A stretch of DNA of 64,000 bases, from the NCBI RefSeq assembly GCF_017876405.1, contig NZ_JAGINW010000001.1, positions 3,795,203-3,859,202 of the forward strand. Reading direction: 5' to 3'. Numbering within the stretch: position 1 is the stretch's first letter; every line of letters starts with the position of its first letter. A program made the translations under genes and the position numbers. The DNA is from Kibdelosporangium banguiense. Lineage in GTDB: Bacteria; Actinomycetota; Actinomycetes; Mycobacteriales; Pseudonocardiaceae. Below, piece after piece: positions 18,101-26,675 of this stretch. Under the pieces are notes generated by a model. That model was not told the DNA's origin. It was given only the letters and a program-made list of their open reading frames with translations, and ran no database searches.

Positions 18101-21100
18101 AAGTGGCCCGCCAACGGTCCTCCGACATTCCAGTCCTCGAAGACCACCTACGACACGGTTTACGGGCGTCCGCTGACGGTCACCGATCCACTGAACCGTG
18201 AGACGACGACGACCTACACGCCGTCGACTGGCGGCCCGATCACCCAGGTCACGGTCACCAGCCCACCCGTGACGATCGCGGGCGTACCCACATCATTCAC
18301 GGCAAGCACAAACTACGACCCCGTTTCCGGCCTCGCGACATCCAAGGTGGACGCGGCTGGGCTCCGTACCGACACGACGTATGACGCGCTCGGCCGCGTC
18401 ACCGCGGTCTGGGCGCCGGGCCGTTCGAAGGCCGCGGGCGAGTCCGCGCAGACAACGTTCGGTTACACCGTCAACACCTCCACGCCGAGCGTGGTGACGT
18501 CCAACAGGTTGCTGTCCTCGGGGCAGTACGCCACGACGTACACGATCGTCGACGGTCTGGGCCGTACGGTCCAGGTGCAGGAACCGACTTCGTACGCTGA
18601 CGGCGGCCGCGTTGTGGTCGACACGCTGTACGACTCGCAGAGCCGTCCGTGGAAGGTGCACAACCCGTACTGGAACAGCGCTGCACCACAGGGCGAGTTG
18701 CTCGTCGTGCAGGAGAACGCCGTCCCCAACACGACGGTGTCGAACTTCGACTCGGCCAACCGCAATGTCGCGTCCATCTTCCTGCTCAACGGCACGGAAA
18801 AGTGGCGCACGACAACCAAGCACGACGGCGACCGCGTCACCACGATTCCGCCCGCGGGCGGTACGGCATCCACGGCGATCAGCAACGGTCTGGGCCAGAA
18901 GGTCAAGACGCTGCTCTACAAGGACCTCGCGCATACCGGGCCGAACGACCCCGCCGACGCCGCGACCTACACCTACAACCGGGCGGGTCAGCTGGCCACG
19001 GTGAAGGACGCGACCGGCCAGAACACCTGGACGTTCGACTACGACCTGCGCGGCAACAAGATCGCGCAGAACGACCCGGACGCGGGCGCGTCCAGCTCCA
19101 CCTACGACGCCCTCGGGCAACTGCTGTCGACGACCGACGCACGCGGCAAGAAGGTCGTCTACACCTACGACAACCTTGGCCGTAAAACGGGCTCGTACGA
19201 CACCGCCACCACAGGAACGCGTCTCACGGCGTATACCTACGACACGTTGCTCAAGGGCGCGCCGACCACCTCCGTGCGGTTCGTGTCCGGCAAGGCGTAC
19301 GTCAAGGCCGTCGCGGGCTACGACGCGGCGGGCCGCCCCACCGGTACGAAGGTGACCATCCCGAGCAACGAAACGGGATTGTCCGGGACGTACACGTTCA
19401 CCACGGCCTACGACCCGTTGACCGGTGCTGTGGCTCGAGAGACCTCACCCGGTGTGGGTGGACTGCCTGAGGAAACGGTCTTCCATACCTACAACGCGCT
19501 GGGCAAACCGAGCCAGCTGTACGCGGCCAACGCAGGTGGCGGCGCGGGCACGAGTCTCGTATCCGAGACGAAGTACAACGCGTTCGGCCTGCCGTTGCGG
19601 ATGAACTACGCCGACGTCAACGACCCGAAGCAGGTGTCGACGACGTGGACGTACGAGGACGGCACCAACCGCCTCAGCTCGTCGGCCACCGTGCGTGCGA
19701 CCGAGAACGACCAGTGGGTGACCAACCGCGCGTACACCTACACGCCGTCGGGTGCGCTCACGAAGATCTCCGACGTCTCCGACACGCAGTGCTTCAAGTA
19801 CGACTACCTGCAGCGCCTGACCCAGGCCTGGACACCTGCCTCCGGTGACTGCGCCGCACCACAGGGCACAGGCTCCTTGGGTGGCGCGGCACCGTTCTGG
19901 ACAGAGTGGGCCCACGACGTCACCGGCAACCGCGTGAAGGAGACCGACCACGCGACCGCAGGCGACACCGTCACCACGCTGACCTACCCCAACCCGGGTT
20001 CGCCCCGTCCTCACGCCGTCACCTCGGCGACCACGACGGGCCTCACCACGACCAACGACTCGTACACCTACGACGCCGCAGGCAACACGCTCACGCGTAC
20101 GAAGGCCGGCGCAACGCAGACCTTCACCTACGACATCGAAGGCCGCGTAGCTACCGCGACCGAGGCAGGCAAGACCTCGTCGTACCTGTACGACGCTGAC
20201 GGCACCCGCCTCATCACACGCGACCCCACGGGCACAACGCTGTTCGTCGGCGACGTCGAGTTGTTCGTCGCGACGGGCACGAGCACGGCGACCGGCACAC
20301 GGTTCTACAACCACGGTGGCAAGTCCGTCGCCATCCGCAACGGTACGGGCTTGACGTGGAAGGTCGCCGACCACCACGGCACATCCACGGCAAGCATCCT
20401 GGCGTCCAACCTGTCGGTGACCCGCCGCTACCAGGACCCCTACGGCAACATCCGTGGCACGGCCCCGTTGTCGTGGCCTGACAAACACGGCTTCATCGGC
20501 GGCTACCAGGACACGACCAACCTGGTCCACATCGGAGCGCGTGAGTACGACCCGTCCCTCGGCCGGTTCACAGCCGTCGACCCGATGCTGGATCTGGCCG
20601 ACTCGCAGTCGTGGAACGGCTACGCGTACGCCAACAACAACCCGGTCGACCACAGCGACCCGACGGGTCTGTTCTGCGACGGCTGCAGCGGCACAGTCGG
20701 CGTGGACTGCCCGCCGTGCGGCGGCAGCCCGCCCGCGAGCAGTCCCAAGTCCAACAACACCTACGACCACTACTGCGACGGGTGCAACAACAGAAAAGGC
20801 TGGGCCACCCCGCACGGCAACTACCCGTCGAAGGCCGGTTCCAACGGCAAGCTGGCCCTGGACCTGTCCAAGGTCGCCAAGCCGCCGCTGATCCGTGACC
20901 TCCAACGGCACTTCTACTACGACTTCGGTGAGTGGTACCCGCTCAAGGGCGAAGAGGGCATCCTCGACCCCCTGCCTGGCTACACCCCGCCGGAGGAGTT
21001 GAGTGAAGGCACCCGCTGGCTGATCCTCGGCGGCGTCGTCGCCGGCATCGCCTGCGCCGTCGTCGAACCCTGCGGCGCCATCGCTCTCGGCGCCCTGGAG

Positions 21101-21991
21101 GCCGTCGGCCCACCCATGGCCGTCGCTCCCGCGGCACCCGGCGTCGTCATCGCCGGTGGCGCCACCGTCAAGGGCATCGACGTCATCGACGACGCCCTCA
21201 AGGCCGGCGCCAAGACCGAGAACGGCGCAGCCAACGTCGCCAAGACATGTCTGGGTGGCAAGAGCTTCTCCCCGGACACCAAGGTGTTGATGGCCGACGG
21301 CTCAACCAAGGCCATCAAGGACATCCAGCCCGGTGACGAGGTTCTCGCCACCGACCCAGAGACCAGCGAGACCACCTCCCGGCCTGTGGTCGCTGTCCAC
21401 ACCAACCACGACACCGAACTCACCGATCTCACAGTCGCCGACGGGACAGGCACCCAGGCGATACTGCACACGACCCAGCACCACGAGATCTGGGACGAGA
21501 CGGCCCGTGAGTGGTTGCCCGCGGGGCAACTGCGGCCAGGACTCCGGTTCCGCACGCCGTCAGGGCAGCACGCCACGCTGGCGGCCAAGGCGAACTTCCT
21601 TGGCGCCACCACGATGTACGACCTGACGGTTGCCAACACCCACACGTACTACGTGTTGGCAGGCAACACGCCGGTACTCGTCCACAACTTGAACTGCACT
21701 CCGGAAATCCTGGAGCAGGCCTACAAATCGGCCAGTACCCCGGCAAAGCTTGAACATGTGATCGACCCGGCGAAGCACGGCTTCGCCGACCTGGTCCAGC
21801 GTTCTGGTGGTCGCGAGCAAGCGATGCGGCGCATTGTGGATAGTCTTGGCGATGTGGACGATCTGCCGCAGGCCGGGAAATTCGAGGTCGGCCGGGTGAT
21901 CGACGGTGAAAGCGTCACAATTCGAGGGGCTGTGGTCGATGGAGTTCCCAGGCTGGGAACGGCGTTCATTCCTGGGAAATTCCCGGGGTGA
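15179..21991 (+). CDS. RHS-repeat polymorphic toxin with Hint domain and unknown C-terminal toxin
   Basis: 2270 residues. A signal peptide (LAAVVSVLMVGTTTTAIAAP) is followed by an SpvB/TcdB-like region (~250-330) and many YD/RHS repeats (~970-1820, for example YDALGRVTAVW and FDYDLRGNKIAQND). The RHS core ends GAREYDPSLGRFTAVDPM and DPTGLFC near 1830. A PT-Hint domain runs from CLGGKSFSPDTKVLMADG (~2024) to NTPVLVHN (~2171). The last ~99 residues, beginning LNCTPEILEQAYKSA, are the presumed toxin; I do not recognise the family. RHS proteins form a shell enclosing the toxin, and Hint domains cleave it free. GTG 15179 is preceded by GAGGGGGAGCC. The next gene is the likely immunity protein. Confidence 0.9.
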   Translation: MRARWRSRTLAAVVSVLMVGTTTTAIAAPARGGWHGLGWNLPGLQKPKSVPGSTEPTRPAPRSETAQKALKAPQAVSWPATTSVEVDVAAKAKTVAPLAVGRKAAKDLPGRVRIETLDRAASDRAGVAGVLMKIAPASGDVSGPLSVDIDYAGIASAYGGGFGDRLTLVSYPDCVLSAPDQPQCRVATPLATTNTSDKHIRSEVTLPGKAVRIGNARPEANAIAAPMVVAAVGGTKGGGGDLTATSLSPAGTWSAGGSSGEFTYEYPITMPSPPVGDAPGLSLSYSSGSVDGATSATNNQPSWVGDGWGMSVGGYIERSYKSCAKDLGGNNSQTKTGDQCWATDNATLSLGARSGPLVKDQTTGAWHPKRDDGAKVEKLTGASNGARDGEYWKVTTTDGTQYFFGLNHLPGWASGRPETQSAFTAPVFGNHAGEPCNQATFAASWCQQAYRWNLDYVVDPHGNEIAYYYQPETNYYGLNLNTTTAGTPYVRGGYLLRMEYGLNTKAGGVYAQAPARVVFDTAERCLPSGTITCDPGQLNSGTASSWPDVPADQICNQGATCKSVSPTFFTRKRLTTVTTQVANGSGGWNNRDKWTLAHTFPVSGDGNNPVLWLDNIVHTGLAGGPLAMPATTFGGTAKSNRTFASQDYTSLSRYRITSITGELGGSTTVDYSAPDCQGGAPDPATNTTRCYPMYWTPGGKTDPILDWFNKYVVTDVYSDGRTVNSVQNRTHYDYEGGGAWHFDENRLVEEKYRTWSQWHGYGDVTTTTGNPGDPSGPRTVVKDKFMRGMDGDKAASGTKSVSVSNSLNESIPDAKQFQGFKREALSYWDGNVMSTTITDPWSSAATATDANSVQSFVTGTGGTRTRSWIAATNSWRETRSTATLNDKGLPTAVQEDGDIADPAQTTCTRTTYVANTDVWLHSAPSSVQKVAGPCADSNPATSANIISYERNHYDGKDFEAAPVAGKLTQVDTVDKWPANGPPTFQSSKTTYDTVYGRPLTVTDPLNRETTTTYTPSTGGPITQVTVTSPPVTIAGVPTSFTASTNYDPVSGLATSKVDAAGLRTDTTYDALGRVTAVWAPGRSKAAGESAQTTFGYTVNTSTPSVVTSNRLLSSGQYATTYTIVDGLGRTVQVQEPTSYADGGRVVVDTLYDSQSRPWKVHNPYWNSAAPQGELLVVQENAVPNTTVSNFDSANRNVASIFLLNGTEKWRTTTKHDGDRVTTIPPAGGTASTAISNGLGQKVKTLLYKDLAHTGPNDPADAATYTYNRAGQLATVKDATGQNTWTFDYDLRGNKIAQNDPDAGASSSTYDALGQLLSTTDARGKKVVYTYDNLGRKTGSYDTATTGTRLTAYTYDTLLKGAPTTSVRFVSGKAYVKAVAGYDAAGRPTGTKVTIPSNETGLSGTYTFTTAYDPLTGAVARETSPGVGGLPEETVFHTYNALGKPSQLYAANAGGGAGTSLVSETKYNAFGLPLRMNYADVNDPKQVSTTWTYEDGTNRLSSSATVRATENDQWVTNRAYTYTPSGALTKISDVSDTQCFKYDYLQRLTQAWTPASGDCAAPQGTGSLGGAAPFWTEWAHDVTGNRVKETDHATAGDTVTTLTYPNPGSPRPHAVTSATTTGLTTTNDSYTYDAAGNTLTRTKAGATQTFTYDIEGRVATATEAGKTSSYLYDADGTRLITRDPTGTTLFVGDVELFVATGTSTATGTRFYNHGGKSVAIRNGTGLTWKVADHHGTSTASILASNLSVTRRYQDPYGNIRGTAPLSWPDKHGFIGGYQDTTNLVHIGAREYDPSLGRFTAVDPMLDLADSQSWNGYAYANNNPVDHSDPTGLFCDGCSGTVGVDCPPCGGSPPASSPKSNNTYDHYCDGCNNRKGWATPHGNYPSKAGSNGKLALDLSKVAKPPLIRDLQRHFYYDFGEWYPLKGEEGILDPLPGYTPPEELSEGTRWLILGGVVAGIACAVVEPCGAIALGALEAVGPPMAVAPAAPGVVIAGGATVKGIDVIDDALKAGAKTENGAANVAKTCLGGKSFSPDTKVLMADGSTKAIKDIQPGDEVLATDPETSETTSRPVVAVHTNHDTELTDLTVADGTGTQAILHTTQHHEIWDETAREWLPAGQLRPGLRFRTPSGQHATLAAKANFLGATTMYDLTVANTHTYYVLAGNTPVLVHNLNCTPEILEQAYKSASTPAKLEHVIDPAKHGFADLVQRSGGREQAMRRIVDSLGDVDDLPQAGKFEVGRVIDGESVTIRGAVVDGVPRLGTAFIPGKFPG

Positions 21992-22021
21992 GAGCCGGGG
22001 GACGAACTGGTGGTGTGACTG

Positions 22022-22390
22022 ATGTCCGTTCCTGTTGAGCCTCGACCGCTGAATTCCGGGGAGCGGGCAGTGATGGGGCATGTGCTGTCGGCGGATTTCC
22101 CCGGTTCCGAAGAGCTGCGCTGTCAGCTCGACAACGTCGAGGTGGTGGCGCAATGGGGGGTCGGATCGGTGAGTGTGGACCTGGTGGTTCGAGGGGACTT
22201 CCCCGTGGCCCCGGTCCCGTCGGGAGTCGCTCCAGTGGAGGCCACGGTGGTTGACCAGTCCGGCGAACTCGTCGGAGAGATCATTCTCTGGACTCAGTCG
22301 GGTGCGCTGTCCGGGCTCGAATATGCTTGGTACGGGGATGAGCCGCCGGCTTTTCTTCCCGCGGTCGACAGAATTGTTGTCACCACATAG
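22022..22390 (+). CDS. Candidate immunity protein for the RHS toxin
   Basis: 122 residues, acidic and without signal peptide or membrane segment. It has RPLNSGERAVMGHVLSADF near the N-terminus and LEYAWYGDEPPAFLP near the C-terminus, a pattern recalling a widespread actinobacterial small-protein family found after toxin genes. It starts 30 bases after the RHS stop codon and is followed by a terminator, so the two form the end of one unit. Binding the cognate toxin in the cytoplasm is inferred from position. No strong ribosome-binding site precedes the ATG at 22022. Confidence 0.65.
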   Translation: MSVPVEPRPLNSGERAVMGHVLSADFPGSEELRCQLDNVEVVAQWGVGSVSVDLVVRGDFPVAPVPSGVAPVEATVVDQSGELVGEIILWTQSGALSGLEYAWYGDEPPAFLPAVDRIVVTT

Positions 22391-22417
22391 ATTTCGACCT
22401 TGAACCTGCAGCGCGGA

Positions 22418-22449
22418 AAGCCTGGCCGGAGCACTCTCCGGCCAGGCTT
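22418..22449. terminator. Bidirectional terminator between convergent genes
   Basis: Perfect 14-base arms AAGCCTGGCCGGAG (22418-22431) and CTCCGGCCAGGCTT (22436-22449), 4-base loop, followed by CGCTTTT. It lies between the immunity gene and the end of ccr. Confidence 0.9.
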
Positions 22450-22483
22450 CGCTTTTCCTGGCAAAGGGCTGAAAGCCCTGGGA

Positions 22484-23815
22484 TCAGGCGCCGCGGAAGG
22501 CGTTGATCGCGTCGATGTGCTTGGCGCGTAGTTCGGTGTTGTGCACCCCGAGGCCTTCCTCGGGGGCCAGGCAGAGCACGCCGACCTTGCCCTGGTGGGC
22601 GTTGCGGTGCACGTCGTAGGCGGCCTGACCGGTCTCGGCCAGCGGGTACACCTTCGACACGGTCGGGTGAATCTTTCCCTTGGCGATCAAACGGTTCGCC
22701 TCGGCGGCCTCACGGTAGTTGGCGAAGTGCGAGCCGACGATCCGCTTGAGGCTCATCCACAGGTAGCGGTTGTCGTAGGAGTGCATGAAGCCCGAGGTGG
22801 ACGCGCAGGTGACGATCGTGCCGCCCTTGCGGGTCACGAACACGCTGGCACCAAAGGTTTCCCGGCCTGGGTGCTCGAAGACGATGTCCGGGTCCTCACC
22901 GCCGGTCAGCTCGCGGATCTTGGCGCCGAAACGCTTCCACTCACGCGGGTTCTGGGTGTGCTCGTCCGACCAGAACTCGTAGCCCTCTGCCGACCGGTCG
23001 ATGATCAGCTCGGCGCCCATCTTGCGGCAGATCTCGGCTTTCTGCGGGCTGGACACGACGCACACCGGCGTCGCGCCACCGTTCAGCGCGAACTGTGTGG
23101 CGTACGAGCCGAGGCCGCCGGAAGCGCCCCAGATCAACACTGTGTCGCCCTGCTTCATGCCGGCACCGTTGCGGGACACCAGCTGGCGGTACGCCGTGGA
23201 GTTGACCAGGCCGGGGGAGGCGGCCTCCTCCCAGCTCAGGTGGGCCGGCTTGGGCATCAGCTGGTTGGACTTGACCAGCGCGAGCTCGGCCAGGCCGCCG
23301 AAGTTGGTCTCGAAGCCCCAGATCCGCTGCTCAGGGTCGAGCATCGTGTCGTTGTGGCCGTCGGGGTGCTCCAGCTCCACCGACAGGCAGTGCGCGACGA
23401 CCTCGTCGCCGGGCTTCCACGCGCCCACGCCCGGACCGGTCCGCAGCACCACGCCGGCCAGGTCGGAACCCACGACGTGGTACGGCAAGTCGTGCCGTTT
23501 GGCCAGCTCGGACGTCTTGCCGTAGCGGCGCAGGAAGCCGAACGTGTCCAGCGGCTCGAAGATCGACGTCCACACCGTGTTGTAGTTGATGGCCGAGGCC
23601 ATCACCGCGACCAGTGCCTCACCCGGCCCCAGCTCCGGCGTGGCCACGTCCTCCACGTGCAGTGACTTGCGCGGGTCCTTGTCCGGAGTGGACAGTCCGG
23701 CGAACATCCCGGTCTCGTCGGCGTGCACTGTCACCGCACGGTAGTGATCCGGCACGTCCAGGCCGGCGACGGCGGCCAGATCACCCGAAAGAATGGCGTC
23801 ACGGATCTTTTCCAC
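22484..23815 (-). CDS. ccr: Crotonyl-CoA carboxylase/reductase
   Basis: 443 residues of the zinc-free MDR superfamily. It reductively carboxylates crotonyl-CoA to ethylmalonyl-CoA with NADPH and CO2, feeding the ethylmalonyl-CoA pathway or polyketide extender units. Motifs: SAINYNTVWTSIFEP, WGFETNFGGLAELA, the nucleotide-binding IWGASGGLGSYA, FEHPGRETFGASV, and GSHFANYREA; the Asn, Phe-Glu and His of the CO2 pocket described for Ccr are present. I place the start at GTG 23815, which has GGAGGAGATC upstream and gives the usual N-terminus (EKIRDAILSGD); the frame is open to a GTG at 23854 but that lacks a site. Neighbouring epimerase, thiolase and MeaB genes fit the same pathway. Confidence 0.95.
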   Translation of the reverse strand: MEKIRDAILSGDLAAVAGLDVPDHYRAVTVHADETGMFAGLSTPDKDPRKSLHVEDVATPELGPGEALVAVMASAINYNTVWTSIFEPLDTFGFLRRYGKTSELAKRHDLPYHVVGSDLAGVVLRTGPGVGAWKPGDEVVAHCLSVELEHPDGHNDTMLDPEQRIWGFETNFGGLAELALVKSNQLMPKPAHLSWEEAASPGLVNSTAYRQLVSRNGAGMKQGDTVLIWGASGGLGSYATQFALNGGATPVCVVSSPQKAEICRKMGAELIIDRSAEGYEFWSDEHTQNPREWKRFGAKIRELTGGEDPDIVFEHPGRETFGASVFVTRKGGTIVTCASTSGFMHSYDNRYLWMSLKRIVGSHFANYREAAEANRLIAKGKIHPTVSKVYPLAETGQAAYDVHRNAHQGKVGVLCLAPEEGLGVHNTELRAKHIDAINAFRGA

Positions 23816-23912
23816 GATCTCCTCCAACGTCGCGAATTTCCGGAGGTTACCCACGAGTAATCAGAGATCACCACAAATGTGAGAGGTGCGCCACCCGGAC
23901 CGATTCAGAGAC

Positions 23913-24359
23913 CTAGTCGGCCGCTGCCGGTTCTACCAATTCGACCAGTACTCCACCTGCGGATTTCGGGTGCACGAAGTTGACCTTGCTGTCCGAGGTG
24001 CCGTGCCGGGGCTCGTCGTAGAGCACTTTCACCCCGGCGGACCGCAGTCCGTCGCCCGCCTGGGCGACGTCGTTCACCCGGAAGGCCAGCTGCTGCAGCC
24101 CCGGGCCACTGCGGGCGATGAACTTGCCGATCGCGGAGTCCGGGCTCAACGGCGCCAGCAGCTGGATCGCGGTGCCTGTGCCGTCGTCACCCGGTGCGCG
24201 CAGCATCGCCTCCCGCACGCCCTGCTCCTCGTTCACCTCCAGTACGGCGACTTCCAGGCCGAACTTCGCCTGGTAGAACTCGATCGCCTCGTCCAGGTCG
24301 GGCACCGCGATGCCCACGTGGTCGATGGCGCTGGCACGAGCGGCAGGTTCATTCGGCAT
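23913..24359 (-). CDS. mce: Methylmalonyl/ethylmalonyl-CoA epimerase
   Basis: 148 residues, the normal length, a VOC/glyoxalase-fold metalloenzyme that interconverts (R)- and (S)-methylmalonyl-CoA (and ethylmalonyl-CoA). Visible motifs are AIDHVGIAVPDLDEAIEFY with the first His ligand, AIQLLAPL with Gln, and GGVLVELVEP with Glu. Where the Propionibacterium enzyme has His-His (LHH), this one has GPGLQQLAFRV. Start ATG 24359 fits homologues; ATG 24377 would add six residues. It is transcribed in the same direction as ccr, upstream of it. Confidence 0.9.
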   Translation of the reverse strand: MPNEPAARASAIDHVGIAVPDLDEAIEFYQAKFGLEVAVLEVNEEQGVREAMLRAPGDDGTGTAIQLLAPLSPDSAIGKFIARSGPGLQQLAFRVNDVAQAGDGLRSAGVKVLYDEPRHGTSDSKVNFVHPKSAGGVLVELVEPAAAD

Positions 24360-24501
24360 GCCGTTGAGAATAGGCATGCGCGGCGGCTTGTGAGCGAGAC
24401 TTCTGTGGTGTGCGTGACATAAGCCGTTACACGGAATCGGTGCAGATGGTTGGACGTGGGTATCGTCCAGAGTTAACGAGCGCTTGCATTGGGAGGAAGT
24501 T

Positions 24502-25686
24502 GTGGCCGGTTCCGTCATCGTCGCTGGAGCACGTACGCCGATGGGGCGGCTGCTCGGGTCGCTCAAGGATTTCTCCGGTACCCAGCTCGGCGGGTTCGCC
24601 ATCAAGGGCGCGCTCGAGCGGGCCGGTGTCGCTCCGGAGCAGGTCCAGTACGTGATCATGGGCCAGGTGCTGACCGCGGGCGCGGGCCAGATCCCCGCCC
24701 GGCAGGCCGCCTCCGCCGCGGGTATCCCGATGAACGTCCCCGCGCTGACCATCAACAAGGTCTGCCTGTCGGGCCTGGACGCGATCGCGCTGGCCGACCA
24801 GCTGATCCGGGCGGGCGAGTTCGACATCGTCGTGGCCGGCGGCCAGGAGTCGATGACCCAGGCGCCGCACCTGCTGCCGAAGTCGCGGTCCGGCTTCAAG
24901 TACGGCGACGTCACCATGGTCGACCACATGGCGCACGACGGTCTGTTCTGCGCCTTCGACCAGGTCGCCATGGGTGCGTCGACCGAGAAGTACAACTCGC
25001 GCTACGGCGTGACCCGCGCGCAGCAGGACGAGTTCGCGGCCCGCTCGCACCAGTTGGCCGCCGCGGCGGTCAAGAACGGTTTGTTCGCGGAGGAAATCGT
25101 CCCGGTGGCGGTCCCGCAGCGTAAGGGCGACCCGCTGATCGTGGACTCCGACGAGGGTATCCGTGGCGACACGACGCCGGAGACGCTGGCCAAGCTGCGT
25201 CCCGCGTTCGCCAGCGACGGCACGATCACGGCAGGCTCGGCGTCGCCGATCTCCGACGGCGCGGCCGCGGTCGTGGTGATGAGCAAGGCAAAGGCCGAGG
25301 AGCTGGGCCTGACCTGGCTGGCCGAGATCGGTGCGCACGGCGTGGTCGCCGGTCCGGACGCCTCGCTGCACGAGCAGCCGTCCAACGCCATCAAAGCCGC
25401 GCTGGCCAAGGAGAACCTCAACCCGGCCGACCTGGACCTGGTGGAGATCAACGAGGCCTTCGCCGCGGTCGGCCTGGTGTCCATCGAGCAGCTGGGCATC
25501 AGCGCGGACAAGGTGAACGTCAACGGCGGCGCGATCGCGCTGGGCCACCCGATCGGCATGTCCGGCGCGCGGCTGGCGCTGCACCTTGCGCTGGAGCTCA
25601 AGCGCCGTGGTGGCGGTGTCGGCGCGGCTGCGTTGTGCGGTGGCGGCGGCCAGGGCGACGCGCTGATCATTCGTGTCCCCAAGTGA
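24502..25686 (+). CDS. Acetyl-CoA C-acetyltransferase (thiolase)
   Basis: 394 residues, a biosynthetic-type thiolase that joins or splits acetoacetyl-CoA in the cytoplasm. The nucleophilic Cys88 is in INKVCLSGLDAI, His349 in ALGHPIGMSGAR, and the second catalytic Cys379 in ALCGGGGQGDA; the NEAFA motif is also present. GTG 24502 is preceded by GGGAGGAAG. It overlaps meaB by 14 bases and is divergent from mce. With Ccr it would provide the acetyl-CoA to acetoacetyl-CoA step that begins the ethylmalonyl-CoA route. Confidence 0.94.
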   Translation: MAGSVIVAGARTPMGRLLGSLKDFSGTQLGGFAIKGALERAGVAPEQVQYVIMGQVLTAGAGQIPARQAASAAGIPMNVPALTINKVCLSGLDAIALADQLIRAGEFDIVVAGGQESMTQAPHLLPKSRSGFKYGDVTMVDHMAHDGLFCAFDQVAMGASTEKYNSRYGVTRAQQDEFAARSHQLAAAAVKNGLFAEEIVPVAVPQRKGDPLIVDSDEGIRGDTTPETLAKLRPAFASDGTITAGSASPISDGAAAVVVMSKAKAEELGLTWLAEIGAHGVVAGPDASLHEQPSNAIKAALAKENLNPADLDLVEINEAFAAVGLVSIEQLGISADKVNVNGGAIALGHPIGMSGARLALHLALELKRRGGGVGAAALCGGGGQGDALIIRVPK

Positions 25687-26635
25687 TGTAGACGACCTGG
25701 TCAGCCGCGCGCGGGACGCTGAACCGCGCGCGGTCGCCAGGCTGATCTCGCTCGTCGAGGACGCCAGCCCGCAGCTTCGGTCCGTGGCTGCGGCGCTGGC
25801 GCCTTACTCCGGGCGTGCTCGGGTAATCGGCCTGACCGGTCCACCTGGGGTCGGCAAATCGACATCCACATCCGCGCTGGTCACTAGCCTTCGGCGGCAA
25901 GGAAAACGCGTCGGAGTGCTTGCCGTGGATCCTTCTTCGCCATTTTCCGGCGGTGCTTTGCTCGGCGACCGGATTCGTATGCAGGAACATGCGACGGATC
26001 GCGGTGTTTTCATTCGCTCGATGGCCACTCGAGGGCATTTGGGCGGACTTTCCTGGGCGACGCCGCAGGCTTTGCGCGTGCTCGACGCGGCCGGGTTCGA
26101 CGTCGTGCTGATCGAGACCGTCGGGGTTGGACAGTCCGAAGTGGACGTCGTGTCACTCGCTGATACGACGGTTGTGTTGCTGGCGCCGGGAATGGGAGAC
26201 GGAATCCAGGCCGCCAAGGCGGGCATTCTCGAGATCGCGGACTTGTTCGTGGTGAACAAGGCAGATCGTGACGGCGCCGAGGCGACCGTGCGAGACCTGA
26301 AGAACATGGTCGCCATGGCCCGTCGAGGAGTTGGTGGAACTTCCTGGCGTCAGCCCATTGTCCGGACCATTGCGTCCGAAATGGATGGTGTAGAGGAGGT
26401 TGTCGCCGCGCTGGACAAGCATCATGACTGGCTGACCTCCTACGGCGAACTGGAGCAGCGCCGTGACCGCCGGGCCCGCGCCGAGGTGGAGGCGATCGCC
26501 CTGGAGTCCGTGCGTGCGAGTTTCGCGGGGCCCGGTGAGGACGTGCTGGCTGACCTGGCCAAACGGGTAGCCTCGGGGGAGTTGGACCCGTACGCGGCGG
26601 CCGATCGGCTGGTAGCGGGAATATCCCGGCCCTGA
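25673..26635 (+). CDS. meaB: MeaB, GTPase chaperone of methylmalonyl-CoA mutase
   Basis: 320 residues of the ArgK/MeaB G3E GTPase family. Walker A is GLTGPPGVGKST, followed by VLAVDPSSPFSGGALLGDR, ETVGVGQSE and the guanine-specificity motif VNKAD. MeaB gates B12 loading of methylmalonyl-CoA mutase and protects it from inactivation. The mutase is not in this window. The GTG start lies inside the thiolase gene (14-base overlap), so translation is probably coupled. Confidence 0.94.
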   Translation: MSPSDVDDLVSRARDAEPRAVARLISLVEDASPQLRSVAAALAPYSGRARVIGLTGPPGVGKSTSTSALVTSLRRQGKRVGVLAVDPSSPFSGGALLGDRIRMQEHATDRGVFIRSMATRGHLGGLSWATPQALRVLDAAGFDVVLIETVGVGQSEVDVVSLADTTVVLLAPGMGDGIQAAKAGILEIADLFVVNKADRDGAEATVRDLKNMVAMARRGVGGTSWRQPIVRTIASEMDGVEEVVAALDKHHDWLTSYGELEQRRDRRARAEVEAIALESVRASFAGPGEDVLADLAKRVASGELDPYAAADRLVAGISRP

Positions 26636-26675
26636 CCGTCGTCGCACCGAGGAAACCGGCAGATTGGGGCGGCGG

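Noticed and set aside
22022..22390. Naming the RHS toxin and its immunity protein as a specific known family (for example EndoU or BECR)
   Set aside because: No catalytic residue pattern could be assigned with confidence by eye.
23816..23854. Longer N-terminus for the crotonyl-CoA carboxylase/reductase
   Set aside because: GTG 23815 has an ideal GGAGGAG and matches the family N-terminus; the upstream GTG has neither.
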